Shown: positions 36,931-49,160, counted from the stretch's first letter. The stretch is DNA of 64,000 nucleotides from Aphrophora alni (GCA_963513935.1 OY740765.1:151801830-151865829); one strand, 5' to 3'. Numbers and translations are program-made. Notes: generated by a model from the sequence alone, not told the origin.

Positions 36931-39900
36931 TACACAAAGGGATGTCATTCAATATAGGAGACAAAACTAGATAACTATCATTATTTCTTTACTTTTAAAA
37001 ATTGTTTAAATGAACATATACATTACTTCCTCTTAACAATTATTTGTTTTTAATAATCTTGTAAGTAAATTTCCATTGGATAGGTGTCAAAGTGTTAGCA
37101 CTCTGAGGAAATCGATGAGTACATTAGTGTATTTATGTAGTTTCCGGGTTAGAATAAAATATTTCAGTCACCTTAGAATGAGAAATGTCGAAATGGGAGG
37201 TCGTTTTTTTCTCCCGCTTTCTATTCCACATCCTCACTTCGAAGTTAAAGAAAGAGAGGACTTAATCACTTCAAAATAAAAAACAATCTATATTTCTCAA
37301 GCACTCTGTGGAATACTGAAATTTTAAATCAATCGGGCGATCCGTTATTGAGATAACCTAATATATGGCAAATATGAAATGGACCAATATTACCAAGTAT
37401 CTTAGGACTGTGTTGAAAACTAAAAATACGAAAGGAACTGACGACTTAAACTACGCCGTGGTGTGAAAACAACTAAAACTATCTACAAACGTGATTTGGA
37501 AAAACCAAAATTCTGGGAATCATGAAGGAATTAAAAATTTAAAGTTAAACCGAGATCTTATCATGAACTAGACTACACAAATGAGGTTCAGTGCAAGCGG
37601 GGTCTTATCGTAATCATCAACCTTTATCTTCTCTCCCACTCTCTCACCTTGCGGCGAGTTAACCAGACAAATTTCAATTACTGAAAGTATAAACAATCGA
37701 GAGAAAACTTTCTGAGACGACTTTCCTCAGATATTATATGCCCTATTAAAGTTGTGGTATTTTTTAAATTTTATTATTATTTGAAGCCATAACGCACTAA
37801 ACTGCATAAACCATTTATTATAGTGTGAAAATTAATGACCCAAATCAGTGTTTTATGTTGCAGGTATTAAAACATTAAGGAATAACTTCTAAAAAATAAA
37901 ATGAACATAAACATTAAATTTTATCGCATCTTGGAACACTTATAAAGAAAATGAGATTATAACACAGGTGGAGTTTACGTCTAAAATAAGATGTCTAGGG
38001 TTGACAACTACTATTTTTGTTGGGATAAATAGTTTTCGTTGGTTAGTAATTCGTGTGTTAAGGATTGTGTGCCGTTTATGACATTTAGTCCCAAACAAAA
38101 CGTAATGCTCGACATTCAAACACACCTATATCTATTATGAAATACATAATTTCTCAAAATCGTCTTTAAAAATTAAGATTAATTATCCAAAATCGTGTAC
38201 AAAATCATTAAAAAAAAATTGACATAAAATATAATAAAAATTGATCCCCGATATTATATTTGTTGATTTAGCGATAGTACCTGTTTATGACACAAGCGAA
38301 GCGAGTTTAGACGCTTATTTTTCATTCAAATGCTACCAAGGTTCATTTTAACTGGCAATAAACAAACTGACTTTTTAGTTTGATTGATTTTTGGAAATAG
38401 ACGAGTGAAAAAGTTTGTACAATCTTTTTGCACCGTTTATTTTAAATAAATATTGTTAAAAAAAGGTGGATTACATATTTTGAAAACCCACAAAAAAAAA
38501 TCAATTTAGCCTTACGAAGAATGTTGTTTCATGTATTTAGTTCACCTGGTTTAATAAGAAACATATCGTAGACCTTAAATCGTCAACCTGTACCACAAGT
38601 TTGGCGAGCACTCACCAAACGAGCACTTTTCACGATGCCTCAGTACTCATTCCAATTTACGATTTACTTATCGACCTATTATTAGCGTCCATACGAACGA
38701 TAAATATGTAACAAGTAGACTTTGTTGTAGCGGCTTTGGAGTATCGTTTAATTTGTTACCGCCTCCCACTACCGAGGGATGATTTATCGATTAGACATAC
38801 TTCCGGCAGTTTACAGTTTTATGGCCGTTTTTTTAAACTGACAACTTCTAAAGTACGCAAAAATGTTTTTATTTCACGTTTATAACCAAAAATATAGGGA
38901 CAGAAAAGATTTTAATTATTCATCCAAATGATCTAAAATTAATTGAGAAATAGTTAATTAGAAAGTAAGCAAAATATATATTCACCAAATAAAATACAAT
39001 CCCCTCCCGACACGTTATTTGTTTAAGATAACGTTTCTCTGGATTAAATCGTTATCAGTTGTTACAAGAATGAAACGAAAATATCCTCAAATCATTAGTT
39101 TAGTCGGTTTTATCAAAAATCCATAACAAATGTATTATGATTGTCTACAACCTGATTAATGTAATGAAATTCTTGCATAAACTTTCTCGCACCAATTCAT
39201 AACAGAAATATTAACCAAACTAAACTTGTCACTGGAAACTTGTCATTTCCGGGAGTTGACAGTCGAAACATGAAAGCGAACCATGGAGCCCGCCATTAAA
39301 TAATTATTATATATTTAAATAGTTTCTAAATTTGATTTATTGTTCCATAAATGCGTCCTCGATATAAATCGTAAGTATGTGGGTCGGTGTTCATTTTGAT
39401 TTGTTTGCCAATTATTCGTACCTACCCATCACAGGAAACTAAATTTTCCACAATATCACTTTTTTTGTACAATACAATACAGGATGACGTTTCAGTGAGG
39501 AGTTATCATCCTCAGTTTTCACATGCACTCAAACTCTCCTACAGTGTGTAATTAACGTTATTGACGTAACTTAAAAAAATTGGCGAAACTTCAGTTAGTA
39601 CGACTCAAATAAAATAAATTTGTAGGACGTAAAAAAAAACCTTTTTTTATTTATCACCATATGTATCGCGATCGATTGTATAATAATTAGTAATCTACAG
39701 CTCATCTTTGAAATTGTGTAACAAAACCATAATCAAGTAAGGGTGTTATAAATAGAATGACTGCTCGTCGTTTCGATTTAGTTCATAAAAACCTAAATTT
39801 CGTGTCGACATTTTGAAACCTGTTTTAATTTCATAGGTATGCAGCAAATTGATCGAATTCAAATCATGAACGAAACAAATATAATCTGATAAATAACCTT

Positions 39901-40179
39901 TCTCATCAACTAATTGGACTAACTTTAATATAGAAACATTTATTTAAGAATATGCTTTATATTTTTTTATTTATGGGTATTGCAATAAAAACTTGCTGGC
40001 TGCAAATAGGGAATATCAAGAAAGATTTCCTAATGGAAGGATTCCAAATCCGAAAACCTTCGCTTCAGTTTTTCCATGTTTACCCACAACTGGTTCTTTA
40101 CCTACTCGGTGTGAAATTCTTTCCGTTTCTTCGTGAAAAATCCTCTATATTTAAGTGACTTGGGTACCAAAAAGCATGA
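36931..40179. other. No gene seen
   Basis: Longest featureless stretch of the window. Frames at 37076-37279 (+), 37940-38125 (-) and 39952-40158 (+) have no recognisable motif and A+T-driven composition. Confidence 0.4.
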
Positions 40180-40430
40180 AAATATAATATTTAATCATGT
40201 CCAACACCTATAGCAAATCCAGCCTTGGGGAAGAATACTATAATCTTTCTGTTAATCCACTTTTCAGACTTGCCTTTAACTCTGTTCATACTCTAAGGAT
40301 AAATAGTCTGCAAAAATATTGTACAATGATTAGAGCATGCAAATATAGAGTGTTTCACAATAGGTATGCAAAAATTTGGCAAGAAATTCCGTGCATCAAA
40401 TAAATTATATTTCCTGCCTGTGTAATTGTA
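40180..40430 (-). repeat. Repeat family J, copy 1
   Basis: The reverse complement aligns with 43460-43712: TAATCATTGTACAATATTT, TATGAACAGA-TTAAAGG, AAGTCTGAAAAG-GGATTAA and TTGGACATGATTAAATATT are in the same order. The 68-codon frame at 40197-40403 lies inside and is not a gene. Confidence 0.7.
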
Positions 40431-40664
40431 TTAGTTAAAAAACAAGTTATAACTCCAGAAAGAAAGGAGATTTCGCTACTAAAATTTACAAGAATATTTA
40501 CAGCGCATTAATTTGGGATAAATTTCTCAGTTAACAGTTTCAAAATGGAGTTCATTTAAAATTGTTGACAAATATCTCGAAGAGTGTCTATTTTATAAAT
40601 TATTTGAAAACAAATTATTTAACCTCTTTATTCTCGAAGAAGATGATATCTTTATTTTTATTGT

Positions 40665-40785
40665 ACGTTAGATATCCGAGATATCTGCAAAACAGACTAT
40701 GATATAACGCATTCGTGGTAGTACACTAGAATAATATTAGTTGATTGCTAAGTACAGGATGATCAAGGAAAGCTCTTGTGTCTGC
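40665..40785 (+). repeat. Repeat family E, copy 2
   Basis: TATCCGAGATAT at 40672 and TAAGTACAGGATGATCAAGG with AAAGCTCTTGTGT at 40749-40781 match 30-175. Confidence 0.5.
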
Positions 40786-41189
40786 TACTAAATTAGTTTA
40801 ACATTTCCTTGCTATTTTTGAACATATAATAAATAAAATGAGATCATCTTATTCAATATTGAACGGACTGAATATTTTGTATCTAGTAAATAATTTGAAA
40901 CATCAACTTTTTTGATAAGTTTGGGATCAATAATTTTTTAATTAACAGCGTTTTGAAAAGGTTAAGAGGAGATCTAACGTTGACCGGCCGCCTTTTTGCA
41001 TTGACTCAACGAATTATTCTGTTTTCTTTTCGGCTCATCAAAAACTTAAAAACTCCCACACCTCCTCTTATGAAGGAGGGGGGGGAGAGTTTATACCAAA
41101 AGTAAATTCAATATATAAATAAACTTGGACGTTTTAAATTCAAATTAATAGCAAAGATGGGGGTGGAATTACTTACATTAGACACAGCA

Positions 41190-41515
41190 AAAAAGAAGTG
41201 TTAATATTACATGATATATTTTACAGCGTGCAACCACGCTATTTTCTCTCACCTGAAGACGTAGCCTGATAATACATTAAAAGAGATTTTATGGTTAATG
41301 ACTACCCATAATGTCCAATTTTTATTATGTAATAAATATCCAGGTGTCATAATATCTTAATATTCCAGCATTACCATAAATGTGAGTAAGGTTCAATTAT
41401 TGGATTTTTCTTATAGATATATAAGCAGACATCAGGGTACTCATCACTTAGAAGCTGTAAATTTAACTAGTTTCTTCCACATATATTGCCATTGTACGAC
41501 AATTCAGAATATTGG
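41190..41515 (+). repeat. Repeat family C/D, copy 2
   Basis: The 240-base 5' block matches 33062-33300. Its 3' part (TAGAAGCTGTAAATTTAAC, CATATATTGCCATTGTACGA) matches 16871-16960, showing that these belong to one longer repeat. Confidence 0.7.
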
Positions 41516-41639
41516 AGTAGTAGTAGTGATGTAAGATTGAAATTCACTGAGACCTCTAAAGATCTATTGAGCCTCCCTATTTCTCCTATAACGGGGAATT
41601 CCCCTCCAGCCCAACTCCTGTAAAAAATTTAGCCTATGA

Positions 41640-42045
41640 ACTCCATATGTATCTCCTCTACAGCGATCTGACACCATTCTAGATTTCTAGGCTTTTTGTG
41701 CATTAATACACCGCATTCGACTAATATACGGTGTGTGGTCTCCTCATGGTAGAATCTTCAGATCCCATCATTTTTTATTTCGGTCCTTCTAAGGTATTCC
41801 CTAAGTCTAAAGTGCCCCGATAGAAACTCTGTCCGTGTTTTCAGTTTATAAGAGGTCCCATTTAAGCCACTCAGTGGTTTATTTATTCCATTAGAAGCGG
41901 GATGGTCCTTCTTTCGTGTTTCAGAGGCCTTTCTGGCCTTTCTTCCCCTCTCTGTTGGGTGCTTCGTCCAACGAGAATGGCATGAAATCACATACTCCAC
42001 TGTTAGTAGGGTTTTTTTGCATGTAGCACACGAATTAGTCATTGA
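41640..42045 (-). mobile_element. LINE C-terminal fragment with zinc knuckle
   Basis: A 94-codon minus frame (41758-42042) reads CATCKKTLLTVEYVISC, then KLKTRTEFLSGHFRLREYL, and after a stop RFYHEETTHRILVECGVLMH. The second and third pieces are the LTGH.RL..YL / C..C.EEETT.HIL.EC tail of an RNase H-type LINE. The first looks like a similar C..C....TVEHV...C knuckle, so either the tail is duplicated or two LINE scraps were joined. The 43-kb fragment shares the following sequence. Confidence 0.6.
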
Positions 42046-42456
42046 AACGTCATTTTGTATTTGTGTTGTACAAGGGAAGTGAACTTTTTTGTCAATGTTG
42101 TGTTATAATTCATTTGGTTATAAGAGTACTGTTTGATTAGCCTCTAATACTTTTATTATTTCCGTGTTAACGAGGAAATCTTGACGAACTGAGGACTCCT
42201 CATACTGCATACTGGAGGGCATCAGCTGTGACCTCCCGTACAAGTTTGTTATTTTTGATTTCATTTATCCAAAATAAACGTTTTAAAAACTTGTGTAAGA
42301 AAAAGTTTTTGAACGAATTTGACCTGTCAGATTAACTTCTAAACAAAATTAGAAAAACTGCTTACTAAATTAACTATATTGTTTAGTAATAAATATATTC
42401 ATTATATTTAGTTATCACACATACCCTGATAATTTTACCGATAAATTTAACAATAA

Positions 42457-42699
42457 TTAAAAAATAATGACAGCATTTGCGGACACTTTGAACGTGTGAT
42501 AAAGATATAAAGTACACAGCCTGCCTGGATTAAAGGGGGGAGGGGAGACAAATACACATATTGACTGGAAGCCATAAGGCTTAGTCAAACACCAGCCACG
42601 GCCAACAATGCTTTGATCTAACTGTTTTTGCTTTCTCACATATATCCAATACAGAGTAAATAATAACAAAATATACGGATTAAGGTAAAACAAAAACAC
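42457..42699 (-). other. Unassigned 80-codon frame
   Basis: The product would start with a hydrophobic stretch (LNPYILLLFTLYWIYV), then KQKQLDQSIVGRGW and a Pro-rich tail. No homologue comes to mind, no neighbour supports it, and a G-run lies inside. Probably chance. Confidence 0.15.
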
Positions 42700-42924
42700 A
42701 AATGGATGAGAATTTTGTGTACGTTTATTTTATATTCCCCCACTCCATTTTACTATTTTGTTTTTGGAATTATTACACAGGGTTTCCAAAAATATGTACC
42801 CTGACTTAGAGAAGTGATTAAGGGCGATAAAATAATAAACCTTCTTATAAAATATACGCCGGAAAACGTTCAGTCTGTCCTCCATTTTGTGTTTTTTTCT
42901 ATAATAATAAATTTAGAAATTATT

Positions 42925-43095
42925 AAGATTTCGAGTAGAAATTTGTTATACACATATTTTATACTAAAAATCAAAACATTTATATTTTTTGTAAAGCTAA
43001 TGGTTTTAAAGATATTCGATTTTAAAAATTTCAAACATCCACCATTTTGACAGCTTATAATATAAAGTTTTGTTTTTTCTTACTGGTAAAACATA
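42925..43095 (+). repeat. Repeat family H, copy 2
   Basis: GAGTAGAAATTTGTTATACA, CATCCACCATTTTGACA, TATAATATAAAGTTTTG and CTTACTGGTAA match 21005-21187. Two short plus frames here are artefacts. Confidence 0.6.
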
Positions 43096-43109
43096 TTATG
43101 AAAAATGTA

Positions 43110-43400
43110 TATACCAACTTTCGGCCCGAAATGATTTTGTTTACTTATACTTCTAGCTATAGAACTCATGTCTGTAGAAGCTCCTCCAGCTCAACTTCTT
43201 TAGGAAGTGCAGCAAATATGAAGGGAGTCAAAGGTTGATATCTCCTCTACAACAATCTAGTACCCACCCAGACTTTTAGCCCTTTACTACATTCTTACGC
43301 TCCAACCGACTTATAGATGAGAAGTCTCCTCTACTTAGCACAATCTTCATATCTCATCATTTTCTATTGTGATCCTTCTCTAAGGTGTTTCAAAAATTCT
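43110..43400 (-). mobile_element. LINE C-terminal fragment, relative of 41.6 kb
   Basis: ATCTCCTCTACA followed by CTTTTAGCCC-like and CCTTCTCTAAGGTGTTTC parallels 41649-41802. On the minus strand RHLREGSQ, RYEDCAK and, further on, PKEVELEELL can be read among stops, fitting the R.YLR....C..C knuckle region and C-terminal tail. Confidence 0.5.
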
Positions 43401-43459
43401 GTGTTATATCTTGTTTTGTACAAACAGACAGACAGACGTAAAACAAAACATATTTTAGA

Positions 43460-43712
43460 CGTATGTATATAAGAACTGTTTTCTTTATTTTGACGTGCGG
43501 AAAATCTTTTTCTAAAGTATCTCAGACTGATTGTAAAACACCCAATATTTGCATCCTGTAATCATTGTACAATATTTGTGCAGACTTTTTTACTAAGTGT
43601 ATGAACAGAATTAAAGGTAAGTCTGAAAAGCGGATTAATGTAACAAAGATATTTGAATAATCTTCCCGGGGGGTGGCTTAGTTCTAAGGGTTGGACATGA
43701 TTAAATATTTAC
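43460..43712 (+). repeat. Repeat family J, copy 2
   Basis: Plus-strand partner of 40180-40430. The left part (GTGCGGAAAATCTTTTT, GTAAAACACCCAATATTTGC) aligns less well than the right part (TAATCATTGTACAATATTTG onward). Confidence 0.65.
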
Positions 43713-43879
43713 TTATAGTTATTAAGTTTTTTTATAAGGTGAAAGAAATCCGGTTTTAATTACACGAGATAAACTGTGCTGAAACTAGAAGTAAATATTA
43801 TTCTTAACGGTGGATAACCTAATAGAAATAAGTTATCGCCTTTAGTAGGTTCTTTGTTCATATTGCGGATACTAAACTT

Positions 43880-44794
43880 CAAAGCAAATTATAGTGGCAT
43901 GATAGATAAAAAAACATCCAAGCAGTTGGATGGGACGACACTCCTACAAAAATATGGCAAACATCTTCCAATATTATTTCAAAACCATTATTCTATCCTA
44001 TAATAAATCACTCTTTTGAATGTGGCATTTTTCCTGATAAACTATTAGAGTGTAGAATTTAGAGTATACTCATATAAAACCTGTTTTTTTTTGTTTTTTT
44101 TTAACTACACGAAAAGGCATTAAATAATTTCCGGCCGATAGCTGTTATACCAGACGTGATATCAAAAAATTTTGAAAGCAGAATTAAAAAATGTCTTTAA
44201 TAGAATTTTAAGATTTAAAAAAAAAAAATTTTTTTTAACAGAATGCCAAATACGAATTCCGTAAATATTTCTCTATTGAATACGCTATTTACGAATTATT
44301 GGACTCTACAATATGTTCCATTGATAGAAAGGATCATGTTGCATCTCTGATGTGTGACCTCTCGACATCTTTTGACTGTGTTGACCACACAATCTTGCTT
44401 GGTAAACTTGATCATTATGGCATTCGTGGTCAAGTGAGTGATTTTTTGCAGTCTTACCTAACAAAGAGTGTTGTATACGGATTTACGCGTATCTTATTAC
44501 CCATCTTGGAAAGTTAATTCACAAGAAGTTAGTTCAGGATTCAATATTGGGTCATCTGTTGTTTTTAATCTATGTAAATGACTTGCTTTATAATATCGGC
44601 AAGGCGGCGAAAGCCGTGTTCTTTGCTGATGACACCATTTTGACAATTTTAGGGGAAACTATCATAGATTTAGAGAAATCCGCGGCATCAACGTTAATGA
44701 TGGCGGGAAATTGGTTTTCACGAAACGGTTTGATATTAAATACAACTAAAACCAAACTAATTCATTTCAGTTCTAAACATTTAACAAACAATTT
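43880..44794 (+). mobile_element. CR1/Jockey-like LINE reverse transcriptase, broken
   Basis: Early pieces NFRPIAVIPDVISK-like (44120-44170) and AKYEFRKYFSIEYAIYEL lead into LMCDLSTSFDCVDHTILLGK then LDHYGIRG in the frame 44299-44517. This is the FDL.KAFD.VDH..L..KL..YGI.G block with the first catalytic Asp. After a frameshift, 44547-44794 gives LLFLIYVNDLLYNI, AVFFADDTIL (the FADD active-site box) and NGLILNTTKTKLIHFSS (N..KT). At 44795 the frame is cut by a Tc1-like element and seems to resume at 45371. Several indels make it dead. Confidence 0.85.
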
Positions 44795-45370
44795 CTATTG
44801 AATATTCGTCAGAGACTATTATTTTCTTTGTAAATTGTCGTCTCCATGTTGTCTCTCTAAAATCCATTCAACAAACTGTCTCCGTTGGTTTCAGTTGTTG
44901 AGTTAACTAAATTTTGTAAGCCTGCGTATGGGAATTTCCCTTTGTGAGAACTCGCTGAAGGGAGCTTTTCGAGATCCCCAACTGTTGTGAACGACAGCGA
45001 ATTGAATTTTTTCAACTCTTGGCAACACTGTCGCGCATAATTGAAATGTTCTGATCAGACTGGGTGGAACGAGAGTGCACTGGTGTTTTGATGTATGCAT
45101 TCGAACCCGTTGACTCGAATTTTGTCATTAGCCTACGAACTGTTGACTCATTAGGTGCATTATGACGACCTAGATCCGTACAAACCTTCTCCACAGTTTC
45201 TGCGTAACACTCACCATTGTTTGTAATGTGTTTTTACACATTCGTTGTTCCATTGTAGAGCTTTTCATGCTAACCTCAAAAAATACAGGTAAACAAAGAT
45301 ATAAATAAAATGTTGGCACGGTAACAAAAGCTTCCAATTTAAAACAAGCGTTGTTATTGAATCACTCTAT
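44795..45370 (-). mobile_element. Truncated Tc1/mariner-superfamily element
   Basis: The minus strand reads in order NNGECYAETVEKVCTDLGRH, NAPNESTVRRLMTKFESTGS, IKTPVHSRS, then in another frame NSIRCRSQQLGISKSSL and TKGNSHTQAYKI, then QLTQQLKPTE, RRQFVEWILERQ and KKIIVSDE. These are the N-terminal helix-turn-helix region, linker and first catalytic Asp (SDE) of an insect Tc1/IS630-type transposase. Everything after the SDE is absent, so it cannot act. The insert is flanked by AATTT at 44790-44794 and 45371-45375. Its minus-strand 5' end starts ATAGAGTGATTCAATAAC; no inverted copy is seen at the other end. Confidence 0.8.
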
Positions 45371-45450
45371 AATTTACATGTTAAAAATAAAAGGTAATTT
45401 TTATATTTTACAAAATACGTCAATACAGACTGTTACATACTTAGATAATT
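45371..45450 (+). mobile_element. LINE sequence resuming after the insertion
   Basis: LKIKGNFYILQ and SIQTVTYLD can be read on the plus strand, like the L.INGN.I..V.S.KYLG block that follows the N..KT motif in LINE reverse transcriptases. The distance to the FSSKHL end before the insertion is what an uninterrupted element would show. Short, so moderate certainty. Confidence 0.5.
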
Positions 45451-46435
45451 AAATTAACGTATAGTTAAAAACACCTTTAAAATAAAGGTTTAATTTTAAT
45501 AAAGGAATGAAATTTCTTAACCTCAAACGATACCCCGTTTTGAGGGTCTTGAAGGTCTGCAACAAGCTATTGTTACCAAGGGGAAGATCGGCAAACAAGC
45601 GAATACATGAAACATCAAACTAGATTGACGTTCCATAATGTCAGCGTATCTGTGTTACCAACTCTCTAACCACCCTACTTAATCACGTTCAACAACACGA
45701 TAAAACCGTAAACATAAAAATGGTTTAAAACTTCTACATGTAATAAATCACAACTGTGTTGTAAAACTCTTCAATTGATTTACAAATAGTGTTGCCAACC
45801 GTTGTAAACACATTTTATAGCGTTTGTAAGTTGGTAACGCCATAAACTTACTTGGACTGAGTAAATTATTTGTTTTAAATTCAAGTTGAAGGTTTTTGCA
45901 GTATTTTTAACTATTACAGATAATTGTATAATTAAACTTTAATTACTTTTGATTTTGACGATGTAGTTAAAATAATTAAATATGAAGATTCGATTTAACT
46001 TTTTGATTAGTGTTCCTCTCTCACCTTTATAGTGATGAAATTAAGTGATAGGTCCTGGAAGATCACAATAAACTCTTGGTTGTTAATAGTAATCAATTTG
46101 ATTTTTTAAGTTTTATTCACCCAGTGTACGGTATAGGGTGACTTTATTAATCATAAATTTTAAACTGCTTTTTCGTCATACTGCTTCAAAAACAGCCTCT
46201 TTTCAATACATGCATTGAGATGCTAAAGTTTTTCTTTTTAGTCCTAGGACCTACAAACATCAGCTGATGTCGAGGTCATCAGTTGTTACTTCGTTTTTTA
46301 CGAATTAATTAAAGATTGTAAATAACCGTTAAAACAACTGTTACCATCGAGTTTGAAGGTAAATAGGTTATAACATTTTAGTTTTTGTGAAATTGTTTTC
46401 TTATATTATTTGCAGTATAACGAAAAATATAGTTC
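45451..46435. other. No gene seen
   Basis: The LINE cannot be followed further. TGTTGCCAACCGTTGTAAAC (45789) recurs loosely at 50407. No protein motif. Confidence 0.4.
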
Positions 46436-46439
46436 ACTT

Positions 46440-46537
46440 GGACCAAAAGAAGCTTTTCGATCCTCGCTCATTTTCCGGCCTCGGATCCCTCTCGGCCGTT
46501 AAACTTGAGCTTGTATGAAAAGCTTCACTTTCGGTCC
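46440..46537. repeat. Short element with inverted ends
   Basis: GGACCAAAAGAAGCTTTTC at 46440 pairs with GAAAAGCTTCACTTTCGGTC, ending at 46536, with a 2-base gap and one mismatch. The loop is C-rich (GATCCTCGCTC, CGGCCTCGGATCCCTCTCGG), unlike the flanks. Confidence 0.6.
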
Positions 46538-48364
46538 TAGAAACGGTCAAGTAACAACAATTATCAAATTTTGTGAACACTGCAAACAAATAGTCAAAAA
46601 TATACTTAAATTATTATCGATATCTCAATCCTTTCTGGAATTATATATTATATTAAAAAGAGAAGTATTCGGAGAGAAATAAGCATTTTGGACTCATGTG
46701 TATTGGCAAATTTTAATTAATTTTCATGTTCGGAATCAATTGCTAAAGTTTATCAGACTGCTCGTGAACACCCTGTATACAAGGGGTCAAATATCAATGT
46801 CGTTTTTTTGCGGAAATATCCGCTTCTCTGAAAATAGTGGATTTGAAATTACAACTCTTAAGTGCTCTACAGCCTAAACTATTGATTAAATTGGGTATGT
46901 GAGCATTTGTTGGCACATATCGAGTTGCAATTTCCTCAATATCTCGAAATTTTGGGATAGCTCTCTTAACACAAAATTCAATTTAATGTATTGGTCGCCA
47001 TGAACAAAAAAAAATCCAGGTGAAGTGATATCTATGTAAAGAAACAATATCCTTGGCGCTGTTGTAAGAGGCCAAATTATTATTTGGTAAATGAGATTTG
47101 TAAATCGCAAGTATTAAAAACATATGTTTTATTCAATAATAATCATTTTAAAAAATTAATCTAAAACACCAGATGATATTAACACAAGCAAAACAAGGTC
47201 AGGTTTCATATATGCATCTTTCAAAATACGAAATTCACCAAAGATTTATTAACCGTAGATACCACTTTTCCTCACGTAAAACTAATATACTACTAGTGAA
47301 AATGTGTACTAGGTCAAAAATCAAAATAAAGGATACAATATTTCTTTAGGGATAAATTATGATTATTATTTGGTTTTATGGATTGATGCCTTATGAAGTT
47401 AATTCCCTGACAGACGTTTGGACCGCTTTTAATCAAATGTGATATTTTAGCCATATCTCGGTGGGTCTTTTTCATTTTTTTAATAACTCTAAATTTTGGA
47501 GTAACTGCCATTTAAAAAAACGCAAAATTACAATTATCTGAAAATCAGGTGTAAATGATATGTTCAAATTTTGCTTAAAACGAAACATATTTGTGGCATT
47601 ACTCCAAACATGTTCGTGTGATATAGATAACAGTTTTAAAATCAAGAATGATGCTCTTATAAAATATCTAATTTATCATAATTAGCTAATCTGATTTCGT
47701 TCAAATTGTAATGAAATGTGAAGATTAATGACCCACATCTGTGTGTAAATCCCAATTACAAAATTAAAAAATTGCGTTCTTTATATTCGATCGTGCTTTC
47801 AAATGTTTTCGCAAAATCATATAATGTGACCTTAAGTTCTTTTCTTAGGAAAATGTTATACATTTTAGAAATATTTTCCACAGCTTTATCTATTGCACTG
47901 TATTTTTTCCTTAGTTATATAATACTGTCTTATTATACCACAACTAACTTAATTACGTCAAAGAAGCAGTTGCGATGCTAGAAGGCACTGAAGGAGAAAA
48001 GTTGCATGAGACTTCATTCAACCGTTAAATGGGTTTACAATAAGATAAGAACTACGCATGCTTGTGTACTTGTAAAATAATAATCCTGAGTTCAATTTAT
48101 GTTCACTTTTATAGCTTAGTAAGAGACTTTTAAAAACGTTACAGGTTTTTGCCATCCATCCAACAAACCTTAAAATATAAAGTGTCCTCATTTGCCCAAA
48201 AGTAATTCTATTATATTACTTATACGTAAGAATTTTTAAAAAATTGTAATTTATTATTGAGTTTTCCCTAGATTATGTGGAAGTAAATTGGTATTTATTT
48301 GTAAGGGACAAAATCTTGACCTCTGGACCGTTTCCTAACATTCACTTTTTGTTTTTTCCAATTA
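46538..48364. other. No gene seen
   Basis: 47314-47511 contains a minus frame of 65 codons whose DNA (AACTCTAAATTTTGGAGTAA) resembles the family K phrase AACTCAAAATTTGGGGTCA, so it is repeat-derived. Other frames (46886-47110, 47718-47981) are unremarkable. Confidence 0.4.
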
Positions 48365-48533
48365 CAAAAGGATAAAAAAAGGGGAAAAAATTAACATAAA
48401 ATAAAGACATCTAGCCCTCGAATACTCTACTATCTTCAGGATAGGAAAAGAACAAGAGTTTTTCAAGAGAGACCTGATAGGAAAGATAAAATACAGGGAT
48501 CTAACCCACATATTACTTGGGATTGCCAAGCCC
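48365..48533 (-). repeat. Family A, copy 9
   Basis: AACATAAAATAAAGACATCT, AGCCCTCGAATACTCTA, AAAAGAACAAGAGTTTTTCA, AGAGAGACCTGATAGGAAAG and GGGATTGCCAAGCCC. An internal deletion brings GGGATCTAACCC next to ACTTGGGATTGCC. It abuts mariner fossil 2. Confidence 0.75.
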
Positions 48534-48544
48534 ACTAAAATGAT

Positions 48545-49000
48545 TCCCTGAGAATTGTTTTTGTTGTGACGGAATACACAAGTCGAGCAACTCTCTCAAT
48601 TTGAAAATTGTTTGTAAGATTGAACCAAAACCAACGGAATGCTTGCAGGGGAGACTGTATGTCTCGTGCACGTGTATTTGAGTGGCATAAATGATTCATG
48701 AAGGACGTCAGAAGGTGGAAGACTGTAGACAAAATTAGCCAGATTGTTCGAGACCTCCAACGTAAGCTAAATCCCTGAACATTAATAACGACATTGCTTG
48801 GAAAATTTTGTATTTAGATCTCAACATGAAAAACGTTTGTGTCTAAATGGTTCTAAGCTTCTCACGACAGAGAAAAAAAATGCCTGAAGGAAATTTGCGA
48901 TGATATATTTAACAAACTTGCTGCTCCAATCTCTTGTGACGAATCCTGGATAATCTAGAACAACGTTTTGTTTTCTGGTACAGTAATACAATTATTTCTT
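48545..49000 (+). mobile_element. Mariner transposase fossil 2
   Basis: NLKIVCKIEPKPTECLQ leads by frameshift into GDCMSRARVFEWHK, a stop, FMKDVRRWKTVD, DLQRKLNP, then VSKWF, CLKEICDDIFNKLA and CDESWI. This is the mariner order GD..MSR..VFEWHKRFK.GRE..EDD, the second HTH, K.VPK.L...QK..R.EIC.D and (G)DESWI with the first catalytic Asp, the Gly replaced by Cys. Sequence after DESWI is unreadable, so only the N-terminal half remains. The minus frame at 48535-48732 is its shadow. Confidence 0.85.
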
Positions 49001-49160
49001 TTGACTATTCAAGAGAACAAAACCTGGAAATACTCCCATTACTTGGTATAGGGACAATGAGAGCGTAAAAAGTTTAATATTTTTATGTTAACACTATGTT
49101 AAAAATTGTAACACTAAGTCAAGATCATTAAAATTAACAATTTAAGATGAATCTGAGTGT

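Noticed and set aside
38280..38310. CAAGCGAAGCGAG as a short repeat or site
   Set aside because: Too short and unsupported.
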